Positions 5,745 through 11,121 of a stretch of DNA of 11,215 nucleotides are shown one piece after another (position 1 is the first letter of the stretch; every line of letters begins with the position of its first letter). Under the pieces are notes generated by a model. That model saw nothing but the letters and a program-made list of their open reading frames with translations, was not told the DNA's origin and did not search any database. The translations under genes were made by a program, and so were the position numbers. Source of the stretch: CAYFMH01 sp964344775 (GTDB taxonomy: Bacteria > Patescibacteriota > Gracilibacteria > UBA4473); contig CAYFOO010000045.1 of assembly GCA_964344775.1 (NCBI GenBank), forward strand, positions 1 through 11,215. The letters are read 5' to 3'.

Positions 5745-5970
5745 TAGAATTATGATTCCAAAAATCCAAACTTTTTTCTTGTGCCTTTTGCCAACCCTGC
5801 TGTTCTTCTTGAATTAGATTTTCATAGGCTTCTTGGCTCAATATAACCACAGACACTTTATTGTGTTCAGTCACAAAAATAGGTTCTCCCGTGGTTTTTG
5901 CTTCTGTCAGGATTTCCTTCGCTTTCCGCTGAAGTTCTGAAACGCCGTGTATCTTGGGAATTGCCTTCAT
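5713..5970 (-). CDS. Phd/YefM-family antitoxin
   Basis: The 85-residue protein has the Phd/YefM layout: an N-terminal dimerisation and DNA-binding domain (VSELQRKAKEILTEA, 10-24; GEPIFVTEHNKVSVVIL, 28-44; SQEAYENLI, 45-53) and a disordered acidic C-terminus (54-85) that would wrap the toxin. It precedes and overlaps the toxin gene, as expected for an antitoxin that also represses the operon. Textbook partners of Phd/YefM are Doc and YoeB, so pairing with a MazF-fold toxin is a mixed combination. The start codon follows a 12-base-spaced ATGTA series that could be its operator. Confidence 0.88.
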   Translation of the reverse strand: MKAIPKIHGVSELQRKAKEILTEAKTTGEPIFVTEHNKVSVVILSQEAYENLIQEEQQGWQKAQEKSLDFWNHNSNDQYEEMLKS

Positions 5971-5974
5971 TTAT

Positions 5975-6031
5975 ATGTAAATAATCATGTATTTCTTTAT
6001 GTATTATATTTCATAACTAAACAAAAAGCAA
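5975..6031 (-). promoter_or_regulatory. toxin-antitoxin promoter and possible operator iterons
   Basis: On the minus strand TTGCTT (6026-6031), 17 bases and a perfect TATAAT (6003-6008) predict a start near 5996 and a leader of about 25 bases. ATGTA occurs at 5975, 5987 and 5999, each exactly 12 bases apart. It thus covers the region from the -10 box to just before the start codon, where repressor binding would block transcription. Confidence 0.5.
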
Positions 6032-6050
6032 CTTTTTTTAATCTCTTTTA

Positions 6051-6078
6051 CCTTTTGACTTTCAACTTTCTACTTTTT
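6051..6078. repeat. heptad array at the 3' end of the Ig-like protein gene
   Basis: Four contiguous 7-base units CCTTTTG, ACTTTCA, ACTTTCT, ACTTTTT are of the same family as the arrays within dnaX. The array overlaps the last codons and the stop of the gene at 6070. Confidence 0.65.
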
Positions 6079-6627
6079 CCTAATCCTCACACACTTCCCA
6101 TCCTTGCACCGGATCCTGAATCTTGCTTTTGATTTTCTTTTTCTCACTGGTTCAACTCTTTCTTTGGTCTCTGGAGAAAAAGTTAAAACCCGATCCGCCG
6201 TAGAATCTACTCGCCCCAGGAGAAAATACACCGTCCGCCCGGTACCAAAATTGCTCCGCATGTTTCCCAGGACTTTTACGATTTTTGTTTCCCCTTCCGG
6301 GATAACCAATGTTCTCTTGAACCGGATCCTTGCTACCCCATCATGAAGTACACTAGAGTTGTAGGAACGACGACCATCCACCATCCCCCAAATCCGCCCA
6401 AAATCTGTCGGAGCAGAAAGACCTCGTTGTTCCACATTAAATTCATCTACTAAAACATCTGCCTCCTTGGCGGTCATCTCCAGTGTGAGAAAAGGAATGG
6501 ATATGCCGTTCTTTGGGATGAATCCTTGGTAACGGGAAATCCCTACTTCAAGCTCCCCGCCTGTGGCAAAAACAGGAGAAATTAAAAATCCTACCACGAT
6601 ACCGAAAAACAAAAACAATTTCTTCAT
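6070..6627 (-). CDS. small secreted Ig-like surface protein, 185 aa
   Basis: A signal peptide (residues 1-21, cleavage after FAT or VFA) leads to one beta-sandwich-like domain (about 25-140). Its blocks, IPFLTLEMTAKEADVLVDEF (44-63), GLSAPTDFGRIWGMVDGRR (69-87) and LVIPEGETKIVKVLG (111-125), have the order seen in Ig-like domains repeated in large Patescibacteria surface proteins. There the pattern is a strand, then GL..xxDFxxVYLYDG, then an IPAGxTK strand; this match is from memory. Here a single domain is followed by a basic tail with two Cys (RFRIRCKDGKCVRIRKK, 169-185). Such a tail could bind wall polymer or DNA. The start at 6627 lies 38 bases after the DNPH1-like gene, so the two may be cotranscribed. 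No Shine-Dalgarno is seen. Confidence 0.75.
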   Translation of the reverse strand: MKKLFLFFGIVVGFLISPVFATGGELEVGISRYQGFIPKNGISIPFLTLEMTAKEADVLVDEFNVEQRGLSAPTDFGRIWGMVDGRRSYNSSVLHDGVARIRFKRTLVIPEGETKIVKVLGNMRSNFGTGRTVYFLLGRVDSTADRVLTFSPETKERVEPVRKRKSKARFRIRCKDGKCVRIRKK

Positions 6628-6665
6628 TCTAAAATTGGTTAAGAAATAACTAGTAGCGAGGGATA

Positions 6666-7082
6666 CTAATTTCTGGCAAAAAAATCACGAATAGCCCCCT
6701 CTGCTTCTTGTAACGTTTGATACTCAAAAATCGTTACACCTGGACATCCCCCGATCATCCCGGAGAGTCTTCGATCCTTTTGTGGTCGATACAAACACAA
6801 AATTTGTTTCCCCATTTCCACGGCTTTTGCAATCTCATATCCGACTCCCAGACTCGGTGTCGTCACCTCGGCAATCATGACATCTGATTCCTCCATCCAG
6901 ACCAAGTCTCGATCGTGCACTTCTCGATCAGAAATTACTCTTTCTCCTTGTTCAAATAGATTCTTGTCTCCCACATGCTCGGTCAGCACCTCACCGTAAG
7001 TTTGCAAGTACTTGATCAAATCAACATACAAATCCACATCTTCCCTCCCTCCACGAATCGAGCCGGCAAAGTAAATTTTCAT
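6666..7082 (-). CDS. DNPH1-type 2'-deoxynucleoside 5'-phosphate N-hydrolase
   Basis: This family cleaves the glycosidic bond of deoxynucleoside monophosphates. Human DNPH1 acts on 5-hydroxymethyl-dUMP to sanitise the nucleotide pool; the fold is that of nucleoside deoxyribosyltransferases. Residues 3-14 (IYFAGSIRGGRE) form the phosphate-binding N-terminus. VLTEHVG (32-38), DRDLVWMEESD (57-67) and AEVTTPSLGVGYEIAKAVEMG (71-91) follow, with Glu83 at the catalytic position. ILCLYRP (94-100) is the next conserved strand. The series matches human DNPH1 closely. I chose the ATG at 7082 (138 aa) because the protein then starts exactly where the family does. An upstream in-frame ATG at 7136 would add 18 unmatched residues. 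It lies between tRNA-Lys and the Ig-like gene. Confidence 0.9.
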   Translation of the reverse strand: MKIYFAGSIRGGREDVDLYVDLIKYLQTYGEVLTEHVGDKNLFEQGERVISDREVHDRDLVWMEESDVMIAEVTTPSLGVGYEIAKAVEMGKQILCLYRPQKDRRLSGMIGGCPGVTIFEYQTLQEAEGAIRDFFARN

Positions 7083-7145
7083 TGTTTTTAAAATATTTAA
7101 AGTAAAAATGGCCTGCCAGCCGTAGTTTGCGTCCAACCCTGAATA

Positions 7146-7246
7146 GTCCGCCTACGCCAAGGCTTCGATGGACAACCTTCTTGTTCCGATTCACTTCCTG
7201 CTACATTAAAATTTCGCAGGACAGGTCGTTCGTCGCAAACGAAGGT
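7146..7246. repeat. palindromic repeat cluster downstream of tRNA-Lys
   Basis: GTCC (7146-7149) and GGAC (7170-7173) bracket an imperfect palindrome containing GCCAAGGCTTC, the core also found in dnaX. TCCTGC (7196-7201) pairs with GCAGGA (7216-7221). CAACCTTC and GAAGGTTG (about 7173-7180 and 7241-7248) form an outer inverted repeat that ends in the CCA of the tRNA gene. The region spans the whole spacer between tRNA-Lys and the DNPH1-type gene and may serve as the tRNA 3' trailer. Confidence 0.6.
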
Positions 7247-7322
7247 TGGTGGGCTGACTGGGATTCGAACCCAGGACCAATTGCTTAAGAGGCAACTGCT
7301 CTACCAACTGAGCTACCAGCCC
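7247..7322 (-). tRNA. tRNA-Lys(CUU) with encoded CCA
   Basis: The minus strand folds as a full cloverleaf: acceptor GGGCTGG with TCAGCCC, D stem GCTC/GAGC, anticodon stem GTTGC/GCAAT, loop CTCTTAA with anticodon CTT, and T arm CTGGG TTCGAAT CCCAG. Discriminator A (7250) is followed by an encoded CCA (7249-7247). Lysine identity rests on the CUU anticodon. Confidence 0.97.
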
Positions 7323-7332
7323 GCAGGTTGGG

Positions 7333-7360
7333 ATTGTATGAATCAAAAGTGGAAAATCAA
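7333..7360 (-). promoter_or_regulatory. promoter of tRNA-Lys
   Basis: On the minus strand TTGATT (7355-7360), 16 bases and TACAAT (7333-7338) place a start about 4 bases before the mature tRNA. The tRNA can thus be transcribed independently of folP, which ends 67 bases upstream. Confidence 0.45.
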
Positions 7361-7389
7361 ATTTTGCCCTTTTAATTTTCCTCAATTTG

Positions 7390-8151
7390 TCATTCGTAAT
7401 TCGTAATTTGTAATTCTCTGTGTTCTACTACTTCATGTACCCTCATCCCCCACGCTCCCGCCTCAACTGCTATTTTTGCTGCTTCCAGATTTGGCTTCAT
7501 TTCAAATCGATGTTCTCCGAGGAATCGCTTTTTTGAGTGGCCAATCAGTACTTTTTCTTCTGGGACTAGTGCTGAAAATTCAAGAAGTTCCCAATTCAGC
7601 TCCATGGTTTTCCCAAATCCAATCCCAGGATCAAGGATAATTTTTTCAGCAGAAACTCCTGATCTCAAAAGGTCTGCCTTTCGTGACAAAAGCTCTTCTC
7701 GTACCTGATTTATTGAACTAATTTTTTGTTCATGCACAAGGTCCGCAGTTTTTCCAGGAAAATGATTTACGATACACATCGGCTGAAACTCAGCTGCCAC
7801 CTCAATCATCCGAGGATCTTGAAATCCCGATACATCGTTCAACACTGTACCACCAAGTGACAAAAAATTCTCTGCCGTTTGCCAATGCTTGGTATCCAAA
7901 GAAATCTGATCTGGATATTTCTCGAGCAAAGCTTCGATCACCCCTCTCACCCGCTCCCACTCTGATTCCCAACTGATTTCTACTGCTCCAGGCCGCGTGC
8001 TCTGCCCTCCCACATCCACGTAGTCTGCTCCATCAGTAAATAATTTTTCTGCTTGTGCCAATGCTTTTTCCGTAACCAAAAATGCCCCCCCATCCGAAAA
8101 AGAATCAGGCGTTACATTGAGGATACCAAATATTTTCACAGGCTTTTTCAT
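7390..8151 (-). CDS. folP: dihydropteroate synthase
   Basis: It condenses 6-hydroxymethyl-dihydropterin diphosphate with p-aminobenzoate to give dihydropteroate, the sulfonamide-sensitive step of folate synthesis in the cytoplasm. All family landmarks of the TIM barrel are present: GILNVTPDSFSDGG (9-22), DVGGQSTRPGA (46-56), SLDT (84-87), LNDVSGF (104-110), DPGIGFGKT (174-182), LIGHSKKRFLG (202-212) and RVHEVVEH (237-244). At 253 aa it is slightly shorter than many homologues. The last residues (ELQITNYE) are encoded by a heptad array running over the stop. The start at 8151 gives MKKPVKIFGILN and is backed by a leaderless promoter. No other folate genes are in the window. Confidence 0.96.
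   Translation of the reverse strand: MKKPVKIFGILNVTPDSFSDGGAFLVTEKALAQAEKLFTDGADYVDVGGQSTRPGAVEISWESEWERVRGVIEALLEKYPDQISLDTKHWQTAENFLSLGGTVLNDVSGFQDPRMIEVAAEFQPMCIVNHFPGKTADLVHEQKISSINQVREELLSRKADLLRSGVSAEKIILDPGIGFGKTMELNWELLEFSALVPEEKVLIGHSKKRFLGEHRFEMKPNLEAAKIAVEAGAWGMRVHEVVEHRELQITNYE
7392..7412. repeat. three heptad units at the folP 3' end
   Basis: ATTCGTA, ATTCGTA, ATTTGTA run without gaps, and a partial ATTC follows. The array covers the last seven or so codons of folP. The C-terminal tail of the enzyme is therefore made of repeat. Confidence 0.6.
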
Positions 8152-8157
8152 GGGCGA

Positions 8158-8185
8158 ATTCTAGACATTTTCAAAAAAAGTCCAA
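8158..8185 (-). promoter_or_regulatory. folP promoter, leaderless type
   Basis: On the minus strand TTGGAC (8180-8185), 16 bases and TAGAAT (8158-8163) lie 6 bases from the ATG at 8151, the same gap as at 1618 and 3604. No Shine-Dalgarno is seen. Confidence 0.5.
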
Positions 8186-8192
8186 AAAAAGT

Positions 8193-8221
8193 TTGACACA
8201 CAAACAAAAAATAAATAAAAA
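8193..8221 (+). promoter_or_regulatory. promoter divergent from folP
   Basis: A perfect TTGACA (8193-8198), 17 bases and TAAAAA (8216-8221) predict a start near 8228. The nearest thing downstream is a terminator-like hairpin at 8280, so this may drive a short RNA or a regulated leader. Confidence 0.5.
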
Positions 8222-8227
8222 CCTCGC

Positions 8228-8307
8228 ACCTGGCCGGCTGAATATATATTTCTAAGCTTGTGCCAAACGATATAAAAGGACCCGGTACGCATGTGTTGGG
8301 TTTTTTT
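8228..8307 (+). ncRNA. candidate ~80-nt structured RNA or attenuated leader
   Basis: Between the promoter at 8193 and the hairpin ending at 8307 lies an 80-base segment with no supported reading frame. GCAC (8226-8229) can pair with GTGC (8260-8263), and GGCT with AGCT inside it. The 3' end is a canonical terminator. The segment could be an independent small RNA or a premature-termination leader of the downstream genes. I do not recognise it as a known RNA class. Confidence 0.35.
8280..8307 (+). terminator. terminator hairpin abutting an ATG
   Basis: A 9-bp stem (ACCCGGTAC at 8280-8288 with GTGTTGGGT at 8293-8301, including wobble pairs) has a GCAT loop and is followed by a run of T to 8307. 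The next base starts an ATG at 8308, so read-through would be needed to express that frame. Confidence 0.7.
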
Positions 8308-8436
8308 ATGCCTAAATTTTTGACAAAACCGAAACTGAAGAATATCCTGCCCTCAGATGCAAAATCTAATCGCAATGATGATGTTCATGATGATGATGCC
8401 CGCTCGGGTGTGGTCGCGGTGAACATTGATTTCTGA
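8308..8436 (+). CDS. possible 42-aa Asp-rich leader ORF
   Basis: ATG at 8308 to TGA at 8434-8436 encodes a basic start (MPKFLTKPKLKN) followed by an acidic NDDVHDDDARSG segment ending VVAVNIDF. It has no Shine-Dalgarno and starts straight after a terminator U-tract. A second TTGACA box (8320-8325) with TATCCT 17 bases on lies within it, so the region may instead be promoter and RNA. The family is not recognised. Confidence 0.25.
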   Translation: MPKFLTKPKLKNILPSDAKSNRNDDVHDDDARSGVVAVNIDF

Positions 8437-8456
8437 TTAGAAATAAGCAAATGCTC

Positions 8457-8482
8457 CCCGGTCACACTCGACTGGGTTTTTT
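8457..8482 (+). terminator. second terminator hairpin, 25 bases before the 487-aa gene
   Basis: CCCGGTC (8457-8463) pairs with GACTGGG (8470-8476), with one G-T pair and a 6-base loop, and TTTTTT follows. It resembles the hairpin at 8280 in sequence (CCCGGT...GGGTTTTTT). I found no good promoter between it and the ATG at 8508, which suggests attenuation. Just upstream ATTTCT/AGAAAT (8429-8444) forms a further small hairpin. Confidence 0.7.
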
Positions 8483-8507
8483 GTATGTATTAAACTTCGC
8501 AAAAATC

Positions 8508-9971
8508 ATGGAAAAATTTGAAGATTTGCAATCGGCTGCCAACGAGTTTACACCTGAACAACGACAAATCAGAAAACAACTCATTCTACAAAAAAGAATG
8601 ATCCCCGTGGAAAAAAGAATCGAAATACAAAAACAAAGAGAAGAAATCAAAGAAGTTCTTTCTGAAATATCTGATGAAAATCTACTTTCTGGAAATCTCT
8701 CATTTTCTCCTATTAATCTAAATCCAAATGTTTTTTTATTTGAGGCTTTAAAAAGGCTTAGAAATCCCTACTTAGACCAAAAACACGGGTGGGAAGAATT
8801 TTTGACAGCCAATGAAAATCTAGATGCTATTGAACGAGAACTAGAACAAATAAAAGCCTACCCACTTGATTCTCCAGAACGAAAAAGGCGAGAACTTGTC
8901 CTTCAAACACTCAAAAATCAAATCGAAGGTAAATTGCAAGTTCCAGAATACTTGGTGAGATTGGGGGTTTTGGGATTGCTCAATGCTTCTCCAAATACCA
9001 CCACAAAAATCTATTATCTCTCTGATGTCATTGCCCCCTCCGATGTCGCAAAAACCAGAATTCTCAATCACTACGATATCCTCGAACAAACTCTTGGTGT
9101 AGATCTAGAAGTTATCCCTCCCTTGGGCTCTACGGCCGGTAGATCTCTTCAGACGGGTGCTCAAGCACTTCAACTCATCGGAAGCCATAGTGAGCTCGAA
9201 GCAGATTATCATCGACGGCGACAGCCATCTCATCTTTCTATTTTTGTAAACAATGCCGACCGCTCCAAGCATGGAGGCAAAGAACTAGCCGAAGGCTCCA
9301 AGTGTCTCTGGGCTAGAGTCCAAGATCCAAAAACAAATGTCATCCATGATGTCATCGGCGTAGACAATGAAGTTTTTGCTCCACTCTACGATTATATCGT
9401 GGATCTTTTTGTGATCGAGGGTATTCCGAGGGATGAAAATTTTGGAGACCTCTCCAATGGTACCCAATTTCGATCACTGAAAAAATTTATCTACCCACAA
9501 GCACTCAATGCCATCTCTGGTGGAGGTGCTCCACCGGGATTTGAAATCCGTAAGGTAGAAAAATCAGAAGTAATCCCCAAAATAGAAATCAAACCAAACG
9601 AGATGATTCTGGTCGATCCAGATCATTATGGAAACGGCAAATCTCTCTGTGCTCATCCAGATGGAATTATTGGGATTTGTGAGTATTTAGGAGTCGAGGT
9701 AGATCCAGATGATCCAGAAAAACAAGAAAAACTAGTCGCTACTTTTTACCATCCCGATACAGGCGAAAAAATCGACACACAAGATTTCCTTCCTACCAAA
9801 TATCTTGGAAAGCACCCTGGAGAAAACTGTATCTGGAATGGCTCCAGCCGAGGACTAGATGGAGTAATCTTGCCAGAAATCGGCATCTCAAAAGAAAATC
9901 CAGATGATGAAGTAGAATTAATAAAAGAACTCCACATCGGTACTCGGATAGTACTTGAAAAGAAAAATTAA
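8508..9971 (+). CDS. putative remote SAM hydroxide adenosyltransferase/fluorinase-superfamily protein, 487 aa
   Basis: I place this by motif order only. Members of the DUF62 superfamily show TTDFG, then VxVVDPGVGTxR, then VxPDNG, then a C-terminal domain with DxFGN and a final S(S)RG strand; they attack S-adenosylmethionine with water/hydroxide or halide. Here YLSDVIAPSD (Asp173), HLSIFVNNADR (242-252), VIGVDNEVF (282-290), LVDPDHYGN (368-376) and NGSSRGLDG (444-452) occur in the same order, and the protein ends with a strand-like HIGTRIVLE. Residues 1-165 are an extra helical, charged N-terminus with a probable coiled coil at 15-55. Residues 380-440 look like an insertion with an acidic DPDDPEK loop. 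There is no signal peptide. An earlier in-frame ATG at 8451 is rejected because it would translate the terminator hairpin. Alternative: a lineage-specific protein of another fold. Confidence 0.72.
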   Translation: MEKFEDLQSAANEFTPEQRQIRKQLILQKRMIPVEKRIEIQKQREEIKEVLSEISDENLLSGNLSFSPINLNPNVFLFEALKRLRNPYLDQKHGWEEFLTANENLDAIERELEQIKAYPLDSPERKRRELVLQTLKNQIEGKLQVPEYLVRLGVLGLLNASPNTTTKIYYLSDVIAPSDVAKTRILNHYDILEQTLGVDLEVIPPLGSTAGRSLQTGAQALQLIGSHSELEADYHRRRQPSHLSIFVNNADRSKHGGKELAEGSKCLWARVQDPKTNVIHDVIGVDNEVFAPLYDYIVDLFVIEGIPRDENFGDLSNGTQFRSLKKFIYPQALNAISGGGAPPGFEIRKVEKSEVIPKIEIKPNEMILVDPDHYGNGKSLCAHPDGIIGICEYLGVEVDPDDPEKQEKLVATFYHPDTGEKIDTQDFLPTKYLGKHPGENCIWNGSSRGLDGVILPEIGISKENPDDEVELIKELHIGTRIVLEKKN

Positions 9972-10020
9972 ACACTGCCTCAAGCCTTCTTATAAACTGA
10001 GCAAAATCGGATAACTCCAA

Positions 10021-10362
10021 CTACTGGCATTCTCCGTCTCGACAAAAAGGGGGATCCCAAAAAACTTCTGTATCTGGGAATGCTGCTTGTTCACAGGGAG
10101 TACTATCCAAATGACAAGCCTTATTTAAAAATTGAGTACAGGTTATATCTAACATTCTTCTTATTCCTTCTTCGACTTCTTTGATTCGAACTTGTACTTC
10201 AGGATGCCAAGGAGTCAATCCTCTTCTTTTTTTATTTTTTTCATAGCCTGGTTTGCAGGTCAAAATAAAACATCTGTTGAAATCTGGATCTTCTCCTCGC
10301 ATATGATCTGCCACATCACTTGGAGAATGATGTTTGATACCAAAACGTTCCTCAAAAGACAT
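10021..10362 (-). CDS. cysteine-rich protein of unknown function, 113 aa
   Basis: I do not recognise this family. The protein has seven Cys (31, 36, 75, 83, 90, 107, 112) and several His (11, 12, 20, 53, 84). These include the pair CFILTC and the C-terminal PPFCRDGEC, which could bind a metal or form disulfides. It lacks a signal peptide. The N-terminus MSFEERFGIKHHSPSD and the middle helix (about 55-72) are hydrophilic. It ends 49 bases from the convergent 487-aa gene, and no terminator is obvious between them. The start at 10362 is the first ATG; upstream only an AT-rich spacer of 63 bases separates it from the cupredoxin gene, so it may be its cotranscribed partner. Confidence 0.6.
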   Translation of the reverse strand: MSFEERFGIKHHSPSDVADHMRGEDPDFNRCFILTCKPGYEKNKKRRGLTPWHPEVQVRIKEVEEGIRRMLDITCTQFLNKACHLDSTPCEQAAFPDTEVFWDPPFCRDGECQ

Positions 10363-10425
10363 GATAAACTTATTTTCTTGATACTTAATACTTATCCCTT
10401 GCTACTGTAAAATCTCCAATTTTGC

Positions 10426-11019
10426 TTACGGCAACGGAGTGATCACACTGAAGTCCTCTTCCATACCTTTTTCGTCATCTTTCCCACGTTCAGAGTACAC
10501 CGTGAAGTTTCCCGTTCGTAGATTGGTAGTGAAAACTTGGACTTCCCCCGGACGAACTTTTCCAAAGTTTTTTACACCGCTGATCGCAAAGTCATGTGAA
10601 AATCGACCGTTGTTTTGTACTTCAAAAGCAATTTGTCCACTTGGAATTTCTTTGCTAGAAATATCTACTCCCCATTCGTAGAGATAAACTTTCACGGTTG
10701 TTTTCCGTCCAGAGGGAGCCACTGGTGTTCTTGGTGTCACCGGTTCAGTAACCGTTCGTCTTTTTGGTGGAGTATAAACTGGTAATTCTTCTGTCGGAGA
10801 AGCCACTTCTTCCTTGTCTTCCGAAGCTTCAGCGGAGGAGGATGGTTCTTCTACCACTTCTTTGGCTTCATCTTTTAGTTTGTCGAGCAAAGTTTCCGAC
10901 TTAGTTTCTTCTGTCTCCACAGAAGTTGGAGTTTCTTCTGGTGTAGTTACATTTTTACTTTTCCAGATGAAGAATACTCCGAGAAACACGAGAATGAGAA
11001 TGATAATTCTTTTGGCCAT
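10426..11019 (-). CDS. membrane-anchored cupredoxin-fold protein lacking key copper ligands
   Basis: Residues 4-19 (RIIILILVFLGVFFIW) form an N-terminal membrane anchor, so the rest is probably extracytoplasmic. Residues 20-106 are a low-complexity Glu/Thr/Pro linker that includes the repeat-encoded SSAEASEDK (61-69). Residues 107-195 follow the cupredoxin pattern: GQIAFEVQNNG (128-138), SHDFAISG (141-148) with His142, VRPGEVQVFTTNLRTGNFTV (155-174), and a last loop ending KGMEEDFSV. Type 1 copper sites need His, Cys, His and Met. Here His142 and Met186 are kept, but the Cys position is Ser176 and the second His is Asp181 or Asp182. Copper electron transfer is therefore unlikely, and a structural or binding role is more likely. 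Confidence 0.82.
   Translation of the reverse strand: MAKRIIILILVFLGVFFIWKSKNVTTPEETPTSVETEETKSETLLDKLKDEAKEVVEEPSSSAEASEDKEEVASPTEELPVYTPPKRRTVTEPVTPRTPVAPSGRKTTVKVYLYEWGVDISSKEIPSGQIAFEVQNNGRFSHDFAISGVKNFGKVRPGEVQVFTTNLRTGNFTVYSERGKDDEKGMEEDFSVITPLP
10813..10838. repeat. palindromic repeat within the cupredoxin-protein linker
   Basis: These 26 bases match 2292-2317 in dnaX at 23 positions and carry the palindrome GAAGCTTC. They encode SAEASEDK, in the same frame as SAKATVDK in DnaX. Confidence 0.6.
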
Positions 11020-11069
11020 TTTTTTAGAAATTAAGGATTAAAAAACAAAAAATAATTTTCGAACAAACC

Positions 11070-11107
11070 AGTGCCAAAGCTTTTGAATCTAAAGGCTAGC
11101 ACTTTTT
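11070..11107 (+). terminator. terminator-like hairpin before the last ORF
   Basis: AGTGC (11070-11074) pairs with GCACT (11099-11103). Inside it AGC pairs with GCT and TTT with AAA around a bulged G, and TTTTT follows. No plus-strand gene ends here, so it is more likely a leader element of the ORF at 11122. The surrounding 11020-11121 shows no other gene. Confidence 0.4.
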
Positions 11108-11121
11108 GTTTTAATTTTTGT

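Noticed and set aside
7083..7136. N-terminal extension of the DNPH1-type protein
   Set aside because: Residues before MKIYFAGSIRGG have no counterpart in the family, whose fold starts with this strand.
8148..8375. 75-codon minus-strand frame upstream of folP
   Set aside because: It covers the folP promoter and the antisense of the plus-strand hairpin, with no domain or export signal I can support.
8451..8507. Upstream in-frame ATG extending the 487-aa protein by 19 residues
   Set aside because: The extension would be translated from the terminator hairpin and its U-tract; the ATG at 8508 is clear of it.
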